The notes beneath the pieces are model-generated. The model did no database searches. It had not been told where the DNA came from and saw only the letters and a list, made by a program, of their open reading frames with translations. Shown piece by piece: positions 10,224 through 18,682 of a stretch of DNA of 64,000 nt (position 1 is the stretch's first letter; the number at the start of each line of letters is the position of its first letter). Source of the stretch: an uncultured Pelagibacteraceae bacterium (GTDB taxonomy: Bacteria; Pseudomonadota; Alphaproteobacteria; Pelagibacterales; Pelagibacteraceae); NCBI GenBank assembly GCA_902521615.1, contig CABYSJ010000003.1:28767-92766 (forward strand), read 5' to 3'. The translations under genes were made by a program, and so were the position numbers.

Positions 10224-11042
10224 ATGAGCAAAAATTTAGATTTAAATGGCTTACAATCAATTGCTGATAATTATGATCTTTTTTATATAGACTTATGGGG
10301 CGTTGTTCATAATGGGGTTAAACTTCATGAAAAGGCAATAGCTGTTTTAAATGAACTTTTAAAAAAAAAGAAATTACTAGTACTTTTAACAAACGCTCCA
10401 AGACCAAATAAAACTGTTCAAAATTTTTTAGAAAAGATGAGCATGGATAAAATTCTCAGAGATCATGTATTTACATCAGGAGAAGCAGCATTAAATTATC
10501 TGAAAAAATCATACTTATTGAAAAAGTTTTATCACATAGGTCCACCCAGAGATTTTGATTTGTTTTATTTATTTGACAAAAATAAGTGTGAAAATATTAG
10601 TGATAGTGAATATTTATTGTGTACAGGGCTATTTGATGATCATGATAAGGATTTAAAATTTTATAAAAATTTACTTGAAAAGCATATTACCAAAAAAATG
10701 ATTTGTACAAATCCAGATTTAATCGTTGATCGTGGAGATGTTAGAGAGTTGTGTGCAGGTTCTGTTGCAATGGTTTTTGAAAAAATGGGTGGAGAAGTAG
10801 TATATTTTGGAAAACCATACCCAGAGGTTTATAATCAATCTATTGATAATAAAAATAAAAAAATATTAGCAATTGGTGATAATTTAAATACTGATATCAG
10901 AGGTGCAAATCTTTTAAATTATGATTCTTTATTAATTAGTAATGGAATACATAAAAATGAAATTAAAAACAAGGGTATTAAAAATGTTGCAAAAGAGTAC
11001 GAGGTAATAGTTAATTATATTCAGTCAGATTTAAAATGGTAA
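10224..11042 (+). CDS. HAD-superfamily class IIA hydrolase (NagD-like, TIGR01459 type)
   Basis: The 272-residue protein carries all HAD motifs: motif I Asp-Leu-Trp-Gly-Val-Val-His at residues 23-29, motif II Leu-Thr-Asn-Ala, motif III Lys in Gly-Lys-Pro-Tyr-Pro, and motif IV Gly-Asp-Asn-Leu-Asn-Thr-Asp. The class IIA cap between motifs II and III is present. The second catalytic Asp of motif I is Trp here, as in the alphaproteobacterial subgroup I know with DxWGVxH. The substrate is probably a small phosphoester. It overlaps ribF by 7 bp and so heads the ribF-ileS-lspA operon. Confidence 0.85.
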   Translation: MSKNLDLNGLQSIADNYDLFYIDLWGVVHNGVKLHEKAIAVLNELLKKKKLLVLLTNAPRPNKTVQNFLEKMSMDKILRDHVFTSGEAALNYLKKSYLLKKFYHIGPPRDFDLFYLFDKNKCENISDSEYLLCTGLFDDHDKDLKFYKNLLEKHITKKMICTNPDLIVDRGDVRELCAGSVAMVFEKMGGEVVYFGKPYPEVYNQSIDNKNKKILAIGDNLNTDIRGANLLNYDSLLISNGIHKNEIKNKGIKNVAKEYEVIVNYIQSDLKW

Positions 11043-11959
11043 AACATTATTCAAATTTTAATATTCAAAAAATACATAGAGGATCAATTATCTTAATAGG
11101 TAATTTTGATGGTTTACATTTAGGACATCAAAAATTATTTAAATTAGCACAATCATATAAGAAAAAATATAATTTGAAGATTGGTGTTGTTAACTTTGAT
11201 CCAATGCCAAAAATGTTTTTTAATAAAAATTTAAAAAATTTTCGGCTTTCTAATATAAATCAAAAAATTGAGTTACTTAGTAATTTAAAAGTGGATTTTG
11301 TTATTACAAAAAAATTTGATAAAAACTTTTCAAAAACTAAAGCGCTAAATTTTATATCTAAAATTTTAAATAAAAAATTAAGTTCCAAATTTATTTTTGT
11401 TAGCAATAATTTTAGATTTGGAAACAAAAGAGAAGGAACTGTTAATTTACTAAAAAAATATGAAAAATTGTTTAATTATAAAGTTGTTAAACCTGAGCCA
11501 TTAATTAAAAGTAAAAGGATCGTATCATCATCTTTAATAAGAAATCTTTTAGAAAAGGGTCTATTGGAAAAAGCTAATATTTTTTTAAAAAGAAACTGGA
11601 CGATACAAGGAGTAGTTAAAAAGGGAAGACAAGTAGGAAAAAAAATTGGATTTCCAACTTGCAACATAGACATCGACGATTATGTTTTAGCAAAACCAGG
11701 AGTTTATGCTGTAAAGGTTTTGAGAAAAAATAGTAAGAAATATCTTAAAGGAATTGCTAATCTTGGATATAGACCAACATTTAATCAAAAAAAAATATTA
11801 CTAGAAGTTCATTTATTTAATTTTTCTGGAAATCTTTATAATAAACTTTTATCAGTAGAGTTTTTAAAGTTTATAAGGAAAGAAAAAAAATTTAATAATG
11901 TTAATCAATTAAGAGCTCAAATAAAAAAAGATTTAAATATTGCAAAAAAGGTTAAATGA
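11036..11959 (+). CDS. ribF: bifunctional riboflavin kinase / FAD synthetase
   Basis: RibF converts riboflavin to FMN and then FAD in the cytosol. The N-terminal adenylyltransferase domain has GNFDGLHLGH at residues 22-31 and the downstream Ser-Ser-Ser-Leu-Ile-Arg motif. The C-terminal kinase domain has Gly-Phe-Pro-Thr-Cys-Asn (the family's G-x-PTxN) at about residue 204 and Tyr-Arg-Pro-Thr-Phe. Its 307 residues are the usual length. It overlaps the HAD gene by 7 bp and ileS by 4 bp. The ribF-ileS-lspA order is common in proteobacteria. Confidence 0.95.
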   Translation: MVKHYSNFNIQKIHRGSIILIGNFDGLHLGHQKLFKLAQSYKKKYNLKIGVVNFDPMPKMFFNKNLKNFRLSNINQKIELLSNLKVDFVITKKFDKNFSKTKALNFISKILNKKLSSKFIFVSNNFRFGNKREGTVNLLKKYEKLFNYKVVKPEPLIKSKRIVSSSLIRNLLEKGLLEKANIFLKRNWTIQGVVKKGRQVGKKIGFPTCNIDIDDYVLAKPGVYAVKVLRKNSKKYLKGIANLGYRPTFNQKKILLEVHLFNFSGNLYNKLLSVEFLKFIRKEKKFNNVNQLRAQIKKDLNIAKKVK

Positions 11960-14688
11960 ATAAATCACAAATAAATCTCCCAAAAACAGCCTTTTCCATG
12001 AAAGCTAACTTGCCTGCTAGAGAGCCAGAAATTCTTGAATATTGGAAAAAAATAAATCTTTACGATGAATTGAGAAATGAAAGTAAAGGAAGAGAAAAAT
12101 TTATTCTACATGATGGTCCGCCTTATGCTAACGGAAATATTCATATGGGGACAGCTCTGAATAAAATACTTAAAGATATAATTGTAAAATTTCATCAAAT
12201 GGATGGAAAAGACTCTATTTATGTTCCAGGTTGGGATTGTCATGGTTTACCAATTGAATGGAAAATAGAAGAACATTATAAAAAAAATAAAAAAAACAAA
12301 AATGAGGTTCCAATAGTTGAGTTTAGAAAAGAATGTAGAGCATTTGCCGAGAAGTGGATTGAGGTTCACAAAAGTCAATTTAAAAGATTAGGTGTTATAG
12401 GGGATTGGGAAAATTATTACTCGACAATGAGCTTTGATGCAGAAGCTCAGATAGTCAGGGAGCTTGGTAAATTTTTAAAAGAAGGAAGTTTATATAAAGG
12501 TTTTAAACCTGTATTATGGTCAACGGTTGAGAAGACGGCACTTGCGGATGCTGAGGTAGAATATCAAGACCATAAATCAGATACAATTTACACTTCATTT
12601 AAAGTTAAATCATCAAATTTAAAAGAATTAGTCGAAAGTGAAATAGTTATTTGGACAACAACTCCATGGACTATACCAGCCAATAAAGCTTTAGCATTTA
12701 ATGAAACTCTTGATTATGTCATTTTGGAAATAAATGATGAAGGTGATTTTAAAAATAGAAAAATTGTTATTGCAGCTGCTCTACTTGACTCAGTCGTTAA
12801 AGAGTGTGAATTAAAAGAATATAAAAAAATTCTCACGTTTAAAGGTAAAGAATTTAAAAATACTATTTGTGATCACCCATTTTTAAATCTTGGTTATGAT
12901 CATGATATTCCAATGCTAGAGGCCAGATTTGTAACTACTGAGCAAGGAACTGGAATAGTACACTGCGCACCTAGTCACGGACCTGATGACTTTAATCTTT
13001 GTTTGAATAACGGTATCAAAGCAATAGAAACAGTTGATGGAGATGGAAAATATACAAACAATGTGAAATTGTTTGAAGGAATTCATATTTTTAAAGCAAA
13101 TCCTATTGTAATTGAAAAACTTAGAGAACAAAAAAATTTATTATTCAATGGTGAGTTGGTTCATTCTTATCCACACTCATGGAGGTCTAAGGCACCACTT
13201 GTACATAGAGCTACTCCACAATGGTTTATCTCAATGGAAAGTCACAAATTAAGAGATAAAGCATTAAAGGCTATTGATGAAACAACTTTTTACCCAAGCA
13301 AAGGTAAAGAAAGATTAAAATCAATGATTGAAACAAGGCCTGACTGGTGTGTTTCAAGACAAAGAGTTTGGGGCGTACCTCTTCCAATCTTTGTGAATAA
13401 AAAAACAAATGAAATTTTAATTGATGATGAAGTAATAGAAAATATTGCAACTATTTATGAAAAAGAAGGCTCTGATTGTTGGTTTTCGGATGATCCTCAA
13501 AGATTTTTAGGGAACAAATATCAAGCTGAAGATTATGAAAAATTAAGTGATATTGTGGAAGTTTGGTTCGATAGTGGATCAACTCATTCTTTTGTATTAG
13601 AAAAAAGAGAGGATCTAAAATGGCCAGCATCAATGTATTTAGAGGGTTCAGATCAACATAGGGGCTGGTTTCATTCATCATTATTAGAATCTTGTGGAAC
13701 AAGAGATAGAGCTCCTTTCGAATCTATTTTGTCTCATGGTTTTGTTGTGGATGGTAAAGGTTTGAAGATGTCTAAATCATTAGGAAATGTCATTGCACCT
13801 GAGGATATTTTGAAAAAGTATGGTGCTGATATCTTGAGAATTTGGGTAGCATCATCAAATTATGCAGAGGATTTAAGAATTGATTATTCTATTCTAGATC
13901 AACACGCAGACTCATATAGAAAAATTAGAAATACTTTTAGATTTTTACTTGGAAACATAAACGATGATTTTAAAACTATAAACTTTGATAAACTAGAATT
14001 AGAAAAGCTACCTGAGTTAGAGCAATTAATGCTTCATAGAATTTGTATTTTAAATAATAATTTTAAAAAATATTTTAATAATTATGATTTTCATAATTTA
14101 TATAAAGAATTACTAAATTTTTGCACTGTTGATTTATCTGCTTTTTATTTTGATATTAGAAAAGATAATCTTTATTGCGATCCTAAAGACTCAGAGAAAA
14201 GAAAATCAACCATTTTAGTCCTTAATATAATTTTAAATGCATTGTTAAAATGGTTTGCTCCAATTTTATCTTTTACAACTGAAGAAATTTATAAATTATT
14301 ATTTAAAAATCAAAAAAGTATTCACCTTGAAAAATTTCTAGAATTTCCCGATAAATTTAAAAATCAAAAACTAAGTGAAAAATGGAGTGAATTAATTAAA
14401 ATTAGAAATATTTGTAACATTAGTATTGAAGAAAAAAGAGGTAGTAAAGAAATAGGATCAAGCTTAGAGGCTGATTTAAAAATACAAATGAGTCAAAAAC
14501 TAAAAAATCTCACTGAAAAGACAGATTTTTCTGAACTTTGTATTACTTCAAAAGCTGAGGTTAGTTATGAGGATGATGTTGAAACAACAGCAATAACCAC
14601 TAAAGCAAAAGGATTAAAGTGTTCGATTTGTTGGAAGATTAGAGAAATAGCTTGCGATAGAGCTAATTGTGCTGTGAATAAGGAATGA
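11956..14688 (+). CDS. ileS: isoleucyl-tRNA synthetase
   Basis: This class I synthetase charges tRNA-Ile, with an editing domain against valine. The 910-residue protein has the Gly-Pro-Pro-Tyr-Ala-Asn-Gly block leading to the HIGH-equivalent motif at residues 63-66, here HMGT. The editing-domain Thr-rich motif (WTTTPWTIPAN), the KMSKS loop and the anticodon-binding domain are all present. The C-terminal cysteine cluster has Cys-x2-Cys-x7-Cys-x4-Cys spacing, shorter than the zinc finger I expect in bacterial IleRS. It overlaps both ribF and lspA by 4 bp. Confidence 0.96.
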   Translation: MNKSQINLPKTAFSMKANLPAREPEILEYWKKINLYDELRNESKGREKFILHDGPPYANGNIHMGTALNKILKDIIVKFHQMDGKDSIYVPGWDCHGLPIEWKIEEHYKKNKKNKNEVPIVEFRKECRAFAEKWIEVHKSQFKRLGVIGDWENYYSTMSFDAEAQIVRELGKFLKEGSLYKGFKPVLWSTVEKTALADAEVEYQDHKSDTIYTSFKVKSSNLKELVESEIVIWTTTPWTIPANKALAFNETLDYVILEINDEGDFKNRKIVIAAALLDSVVKECELKEYKKILTFKGKEFKNTICDHPFLNLGYDHDIPMLEARFVTTEQGTGIVHCAPSHGPDDFNLCLNNGIKAIETVDGDGKYTNNVKLFEGIHIFKANPIVIEKLREQKNLLFNGELVHSYPHSWRSKAPLVHRATPQWFISMESHKLRDKALKAIDETTFYPSKGKERLKSMIETRPDWCVSRQRVWGVPLPIFVNKKTNEILIDDEVIENIATIYEKEGSDCWFSDDPQRFLGNKYQAEDYEKLSDIVEVWFDSGSTHSFVLEKREDLKWPASMYLEGSDQHRGWFHSSLLESCGTRDRAPFESILSHGFVVDGKGLKMSKSLGNVIAPEDILKKYGADILRIWVASSNYAEDLRIDYSILDQHADSYRKIRNTFRFLLGNINDDFKTINFDKLELEKLPELEQLMLHRICILNNNFKKYFNNYDFHNLYKELLNFCTVDLSAFYFDIRKDNLYCDPKDSEKRKSTILVLNIILNALLKWFAPILSFTTEEIYKLLFKNQKSIHLEKFLEFPDKFKNQKLSEKWSELIKIRNICNISIEEKRGSKEIGSSLEADLKIQMSQKLKNLTEKTDFSELCITSKAEVSYEDDVETTAITTKAKGLKCSICWKIREIACDRANCAVNKE

Positions 14689-15197
14689 AAATAAATAACT
14701 TAGGAAAAAATTTTTATATTAATTTATCTGTAGTTGTCCTGATTTTTTTAATTGATAGAATTTCTAAAACTTATGTAATTAATCTAGATAAAAAATTTCT
14801 TGGATCTGAAATATTCTCTTCAAAATTTTTGAATATTAACTTGATTTGGAACGAAGGAATTGCATTTGGTTTTTTTTCATTTGGAGATCAAACACTTTAT
14901 GACTTTTTAACGATCCTAATATTTATAATTATTTTAGTGATTGTTTTCATGACAATTAAAAGCGAAGGTTTAAAAAAATATTCACTTTTGATGATTTTAG
15001 GTGGTGCTTTAGGAAATATTTTTGACAGAATGTATTATAAAGCAGTACCTGACTTTATTGACTTACATATAGGAAATTTTCATTGGTTCATTTTCAATGT
15101 CGCAGATATATTTATAACTTTAGGTGTAGTTTTTATGATTTTTTATGAATTATTTGTTAATAATAAAAAAAATAAAAATAGTCATGAAATATCTTAA
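14685..15197 (+). CDS. lspA: lipoprotein signal peptidase (SPase II)
   Basis: LspA is the inner-membrane aspartyl protease that removes the signal peptide of diacylglyceryl-modified prolipoproteins. The 170-residue protein has four transmembrane helices and the conserved boxes Asn-Glu-Gly-Ile-Ala-Phe-Gly, Gly-Asn-Ile-Phe-Asp-Arg and Phe-Asn-Val-Ala-Asp. The last two hold the catalytic Asp pair. The start overlaps the ileS stop by 4 bp, and the end overlaps the next gene, itself a predicted lipoprotein, by 14 bp. Confidence 0.96.
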   Translation: MKINNLGKNFYINLSVVVLIFLIDRISKTYVINLDKKFLGSEIFSSKFLNINLIWNEGIAFGFFSFGDQTLYDFLTILIFIIILVIVFMTIKSEGLKKYSLLMILGGALGNIFDRMYYKAVPDFIDLHIGNFHWFIFNVADIFITLGVVFMIFYELFVNNKKNKNSHEIS

Positions 15198-15498
15198 AAT
15201 ATTTTTGTTATTAAATTTAATTATATTTATCTCAAATTGTGGGACAGTAAGAGAAGGGTTTAAAAATCAAAAAAAAGATAATTCTGATGAATTTCTTGTT
15301 GAAAAAAAATCACCGCTAGTAATGCCACCTGATTATAATGATTTACCAACACCAAAAATTACTCAAGCACCAACTAATGAAAAGAACAATGAAATTGAAT
15401 TATTAATAAAGCAAGAAGAAAAATTATCCTCTTCTGAAGAAGATAAGACAGATAAAAATTTTGAGGAAATGTTGTTAGAAAAAATTAAGAAAAATTAA
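15184..15498 (+). CDS. DUF3035 / BamF-like lipoprotein
   Basis: The product of about 104 residues has a Met-Lys start, a hydrophobic core and a lipobox-like Ile-Ser-Asn-Cys ending near residue 17. Just after comes the family signature Glu-Lys-Lys-Ser-Pro-Leu-Val-Met-Pro-Pro-Asp-Tyr, matching DUF3035 proteins; one of them (BamF) is known in Caulobacter as an outer-membrane assembly lipoprotein. I chose the ATG at 15184 rather than the frame opening at 15145 because it starts the signal peptide directly. The gene overlaps lspA by 14 bp and pgi by 1 bp. Confidence 0.75.
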   Translation: MKYLKIFLLLNLIIFISNCGTVREGFKNQKKDNSDEFLVEKKSPLVMPPDYNDLPTPKITQAPTNEKNNEIELLIKQEEKLSSSEEDKTDKNFEEMLLEKIKKN

Positions 15499-16649
15499 TG
15501 ATAGGCACTGGCATTAATTTTGTTAATTTTAAAAAAAAATATAAAAAAAAAAAAATTCATAGAGAACTTAATAGATTAATTAAAGAAAATAACCCTATAA
15601 TCAAATCCTTATCAAAAGAATATAAAGACAATTTTGATAAAAAAAAAATAAGTAAATATAAAAAATATTCAAATTTTAGATTATTGGGTATGGGGGGATC
15701 TTCTCTGGGAGCTCAAAGTATCTATTCCTTTCTAAAAAAAAAAATAAATAAAAATTTTTATTTTATAGATAATTTACAACCCAAAAAAAATAAAAATAAT
15801 AAAAAATTTGTTAACTTAATTATTTCTAAATCAGGTAATACAATTGAAACAATTACAAATACTAATATCTTACTTAAAAGAAATGATAAAAATATTTTTA
15901 TAACTGAAAATAAAAAAAATTATCTTTATCTTTTAGCTAATAGATTAAAAGCTGAAGTTATTCATCATAATAACTTTATAGGAGGAAGATACTCTGTACT
16001 TTCAGAAGTTGGAATGCTTCCTGCAGAATTAATGGGTTTAAAATCAAAAGACTTTAGACAATTCAACTCACTAATTAAAAATAAAAACTTTATAAATCAT
16101 TTAATCAATAACGTTTCAAGTACACTTTATTTTGTAAAACAAAAAAAATTTAATTCAGTAATAATTAATTATGACGAAAGATCTGAGAATTTGTTTAAAT
16201 GGTATCAACAATTGGTTGCGGAAAGTTTAGGAAAAAAAAGTAAAGGGTTGCTGCCCATAGTTTCTAACATGCCAAAAGACAACCATAGTGTTATGCAGTT
16301 GTATTTGGATGGGTTTAAAAATAATTTTTATACTTTTTTTATTGTAAATGAAGGTAAGTCTGAAAAAATTAAAAGCAAAAATATACTACACTCACATGAA
16401 TTTCTAAAAAATAAAAACTTATCAGAAATAATATCTGCCCAAAAAAAAGCTACTGAGATAGTGTTCAAAAGAAAAAAAATTCCATTTAGAAGTTTTGAGA
16501 TAAATAATAGAAGTGAAAAAAATTTAGGAAAGCTTTTTTGTTTTTTTATTTTAGAAACTATTCTTCTAGGTAGGTTATTAAATCTGAATCCATTTGATCA
16601 GCCCGCTGTTGAGTTGATTAAAAAAGAAACAAGAAAAATTTTATCCTAG
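15498..16649 (+). CDS. pgi: glucose-6-phosphate isomerase, short form
   Basis: Pgi interconverts glucose-6-P and fructose-6-P. The SIS-type motifs are visible: Gly-Met-Gly-Gly-Ser-Ser-Leu-Gly, then Ser-Lys-Ser-Gly-Asn-Thr-Ile-Glu-Thr, then Gly-Gly-Arg-Tyr-Ser-Val-Leu-Ser. A catalytic His lies in Asp-Asn-His-Ser, and a C-terminal Lys in Gln-Pro-Ala-Val-Glu-Leu-Ile-Lys. At 383 residues it is shorter than the usual 440-550, mainly at the N-terminus. The coding sequence contains runs of 13 A (15543-15555) and 11 A (15734-15744). It starts 1 bp inside the preceding stop (TAATG), and its stop is interlocked with rsmD. Confidence 0.88.
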   Translation: MIGTGINFVNFKKKYKKKKIHRELNRLIKENNPIIKSLSKEYKDNFDKKKISKYKKYSNFRLLGMGGSSLGAQSIYSFLKKKINKNFYFIDNLQPKKNKNNKKFVNLIISKSGNTIETITNTNILLKRNDKNIFITENKKNYLYLLANRLKAEVIHHNNFIGGRYSVLSEVGMLPAELMGLKSKDFRQFNSLIKNKNFINHLINNVSSTLYFVKQKKFNSVIINYDERSENLFKWYQQLVAESLGKKSKGLLPIVSNMPKDNHSVMQLYLDGFKNNFYTFFIVNEGKSEKIKSKNILHSHEFLKNKNLSEIISAQKKATEIVFKRKKIPFRSFEINNRSEKNLGKLFCFFILETILLGRLLNLNPFDQPAVELIKKETRKILS

Positions 16650-17206
16650 AAACAAATAAAAAATATTTTTGATATCCCATATTTTTTTTCTTCAATAATT
16701 TTAAAATTTGAGGAAAAGATTTCTTTTTCTTTTTTATGTCTGTGCAAAATTAAAATACCATTTTTCTTTAGAATTTTTGAATTTTTTATATTTATTAATA
16801 TTTTTTCTAAATGCTTGTCTTTATATGGTGGGTCTAGAAAAATAATGTCAAATTTGTAATTTAAAAAATTAAATATATCATTATTATAAATATCTCTCTC
16901 TATAACTTCAAAATTATTTATTAATTTTAAGTTAAGTAGGTTTTTTTTTAGCACAGGCAATACTTGTTTATAATTTTCCACAAAAATAACCTTTTTTGCT
17001 TTTCTAGACAAACACTCAATTCCAAAAGAACCAACTCCTGAAAATAAATCTAAAACTATTGCTCCCTCTAAATTAATTTTAAATTTATTAGAATGTTTAA
17101 GAATATTAAAAACTGATTCTTTAGTAAGATCTTTTAAAGGTCTTGTTTTTACGTCTAACGGGTTTAAAATTTTTCTTCCTTTAAAAATCCCAGAAATTAT
17201 TCTCAT
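16646..17206 (-). CDS. rsmD: 16S rRNA (guanine(966)-N2)-methyltransferase
   Basis: RsmD methylates G966 of 16S rRNA. The 186-residue protein shows the family N-terminus Arg-Ile-Ile-Ser-Gly with Gly-Arg-Lys-Ile, the SAM-binding Leu-Asp-Leu-Phe-Ser-Gly-Val-Gly-Ser-Phe-Gly motif, and the catalytic LDPPY. The start overlaps the purD stop by 4 bp (ATGA), so it is read after purD. The stop shares a CTAG tetranucleotide with the convergent pgi stop. Confidence 0.94.
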   Translation of the reverse strand: MRIISGIFKGRKILNPLDVKTRPLKDLTKESVFNILKHSNKFKINLEGAIVLDLFSGVGSFGIECLSRKAKKVIFVENYKQVLPVLKKNLLNLKLINNFEVIERDIYNNDIFNFLNYKFDIIFLDPPYKDKHLEKILINIKNSKILKKNGILILHRHKKEKEIFSSNFKIIEEKKYGISKIFFICF

Positions 17207-18468
17207 TTATCAATAACTTTATAGCCAATATCTTTTCTATAAAAACCATTTCTCCAATTTAATTTTTTGAGATTTTCATTAATATTTTTTCTTGCTTCAC
17301 CATAATCTTCTGATATCGACGTGAAATTTAGCACTCTACCTCCTATAGCAAAAATTTTTTCATTTATTTTTTTGGTACCCGCATGGAATAAATAATTATT
17401 TTTATCTAAATTTATTTTATTGAAATTTTTTATTTCAATATTTTTTTCATAATGATCTGGATAACCATTAGAGCACAAAACAATACATAAGCTTTTTTTT
17501 CCTAGCCATTGTATTTCAATATTTTCTAGCTTTTCATCTATAGTTGACTCTATAATTTCTAATAAATCTGTGTATAACATTGGAAGAATTGTTTGACATT
17601 CAGGGTCTCCCATTCTGACATTGTATTCAATTAAGTAAGGGTCATTATTAACTATCATTAGTCCTGCATATAAAAATCCCTTATATTTGATGTTTTGATC
17701 ATTTAGTCCTTTTAAGGTAGGTTTTATAATTTTTTCTATTATTTTGTCATCTAGTTCTTTGTTAATTAATCTTGATGGCGAGTAAGCTCCCATCCCGCCA
17801 GTATTTTTTCCTTTATCACCCTCATTTACTCTTTTATGATCTTGTGCGGTTCCGAAATTTTTAATTGTCTTACCATCACTAATTATAAAATAGCTCATTT
17901 CTTCTCCTTGAAGAAACTCTTCGATTAAAACATTTTTTGCATCTCCAAATTTGCCGTTAAATATATCCTCTACTGCCGAGCAAGATTCTTTAAAATTTTC
18001 ACAAATATAAACACCTTTCCCAGCAGCTAAATTATCAGCTTTTATTACAATTGGGTGTTGTGAATTTTCTAAAAATTTTTTTGAGTCTTTAATGTTTTCA
18101 AATACTCCAAAATTTGCTGTTGGGATATTATATTGTCTACATAAATTTTTGGTGAATATTTTTGAACCCTCTAATTGTGATGCATTTCTGTTTGGTCCAA
18201 AAGTTCTAATATTAAATTTTTCAAGATAATCGACAATTCCATCCACTAATGGATTTTCTGGTCCGATAATAACAAGATCAATATTACTTTTATTTAAAAA
18301 TTTCCGGATTTCTTCAAAATTGTTAATATCAATAAAAACATTTTCACATATTTCAGATGTTCCAGCATTACCCGGAATACAGTATATTTTTTTCACTTTT
18401 TTTGATTGTGAGATTGAAAAGGCTATAGCGTGTTCTCTACCACCACTACCAAGAATTGCAATTTTCAT
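17203..18468 (-). CDS. purD: phosphoribosylamine--glycine ligase (GAR synthetase)
   Basis: PurD is the ATP-grasp enzyme of the second purine biosynthesis step. The 421-residue length is standard. The N-terminus reads Lys-Ile-Ala-Ile-Leu-Gly-Ser-Gly-Gly-Arg-Glu-His-Ala. Pro-Glu-Asn-Pro-Leu-Val-Asp-Gly and the ATP-grasp Lys-Ala-Asp-Asn-Leu-Ala-Ala-Gly-Lys-Gly are present, and the signature Arg-Met-Gly-Asp-Pro-Glu-Cys-Gln is complete. It is divergent from the DUF2093 gene with a gap of only 23 bp and overlaps rsmD by 4 bp. Confidence 0.97.
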   Translation of the reverse strand: MKIAILGSGGREHAIAFSISQSKKVKKIYCIPGNAGTSEICENVFIDINNFEEIRKFLNKSNIDLVIIGPENPLVDGIVDYLEKFNIRTFGPNRNASQLEGSKIFTKNLCRQYNIPTANFGVFENIKDSKKFLENSQHPIVIKADNLAAGKGVYICENFKESCSAVEDIFNGKFGDAKNVLIEEFLQGEEMSYFIISDGKTIKNFGTAQDHKRVNEGDKGKNTGGMGAYSPSRLINKELDDKIIEKIIKPTLKGLNDQNIKYKGFLYAGLMIVNNDPYLIEYNVRMGDPECQTILPMLYTDLLEIIESTIDEKLENIEIQWLGKKSLCIVLCSNGYPDHYEKNIEIKNFNKINLDKNNYLFHAGTKKINEKIFAIGGRVLNFTSISEDYGEARKNINENLKKLNWRNGFYRKDIGYKVIDK

Positions 18469-18491
18469 ATTACCATTTATATATCTTATAA

Positions 18492-18680
18492 ATGAAAAAT
18501 AAGTTAGCTAAATTAAAATATTTACCAAATAACTTTAAGATCATCGAAAAGGGAGATTTTGTTATTTGTGCAGTTTCAGGTAAGAAAATTCTATTAGAAA
18601 ATTTACAATATTGGAATGTCGAAGCACAGGAGCCTTATTATTCATATATTGAGGCTACAATTAAAAGAGAAACAAAATAA
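18492..18680 (+). CDS. DUF2093 family small protein
   Basis: This 62-residue protein has the pattern Lys-Leu-Lys-Tyr-Leu-Pro, then Gly-Asp-Phe-Val-Ile-Cys-Ala-Val-Ser-Gly, then Leu-Gln-Tyr-Trp-Asn-Val-Glu-Ala-Gln-Glu-Pro-Tyr. That matches the alphaproteobacterial DUF2093 family, whose function is unknown. It is a single plus-strand gene wedged between two minus-strand units: 23 bp from the purD start and 2 bp from the acyltransferase stop. Its promoter probably lies inside or against the 5' end of purD. Confidence 0.85.
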   Translation: MKNKLAKLKYLPNNFKIIEKGDFVICAVSGKKILLENLQYWNVEAQEPYYSYIEATIKRETK

Positions 18681-18682
18681 AA

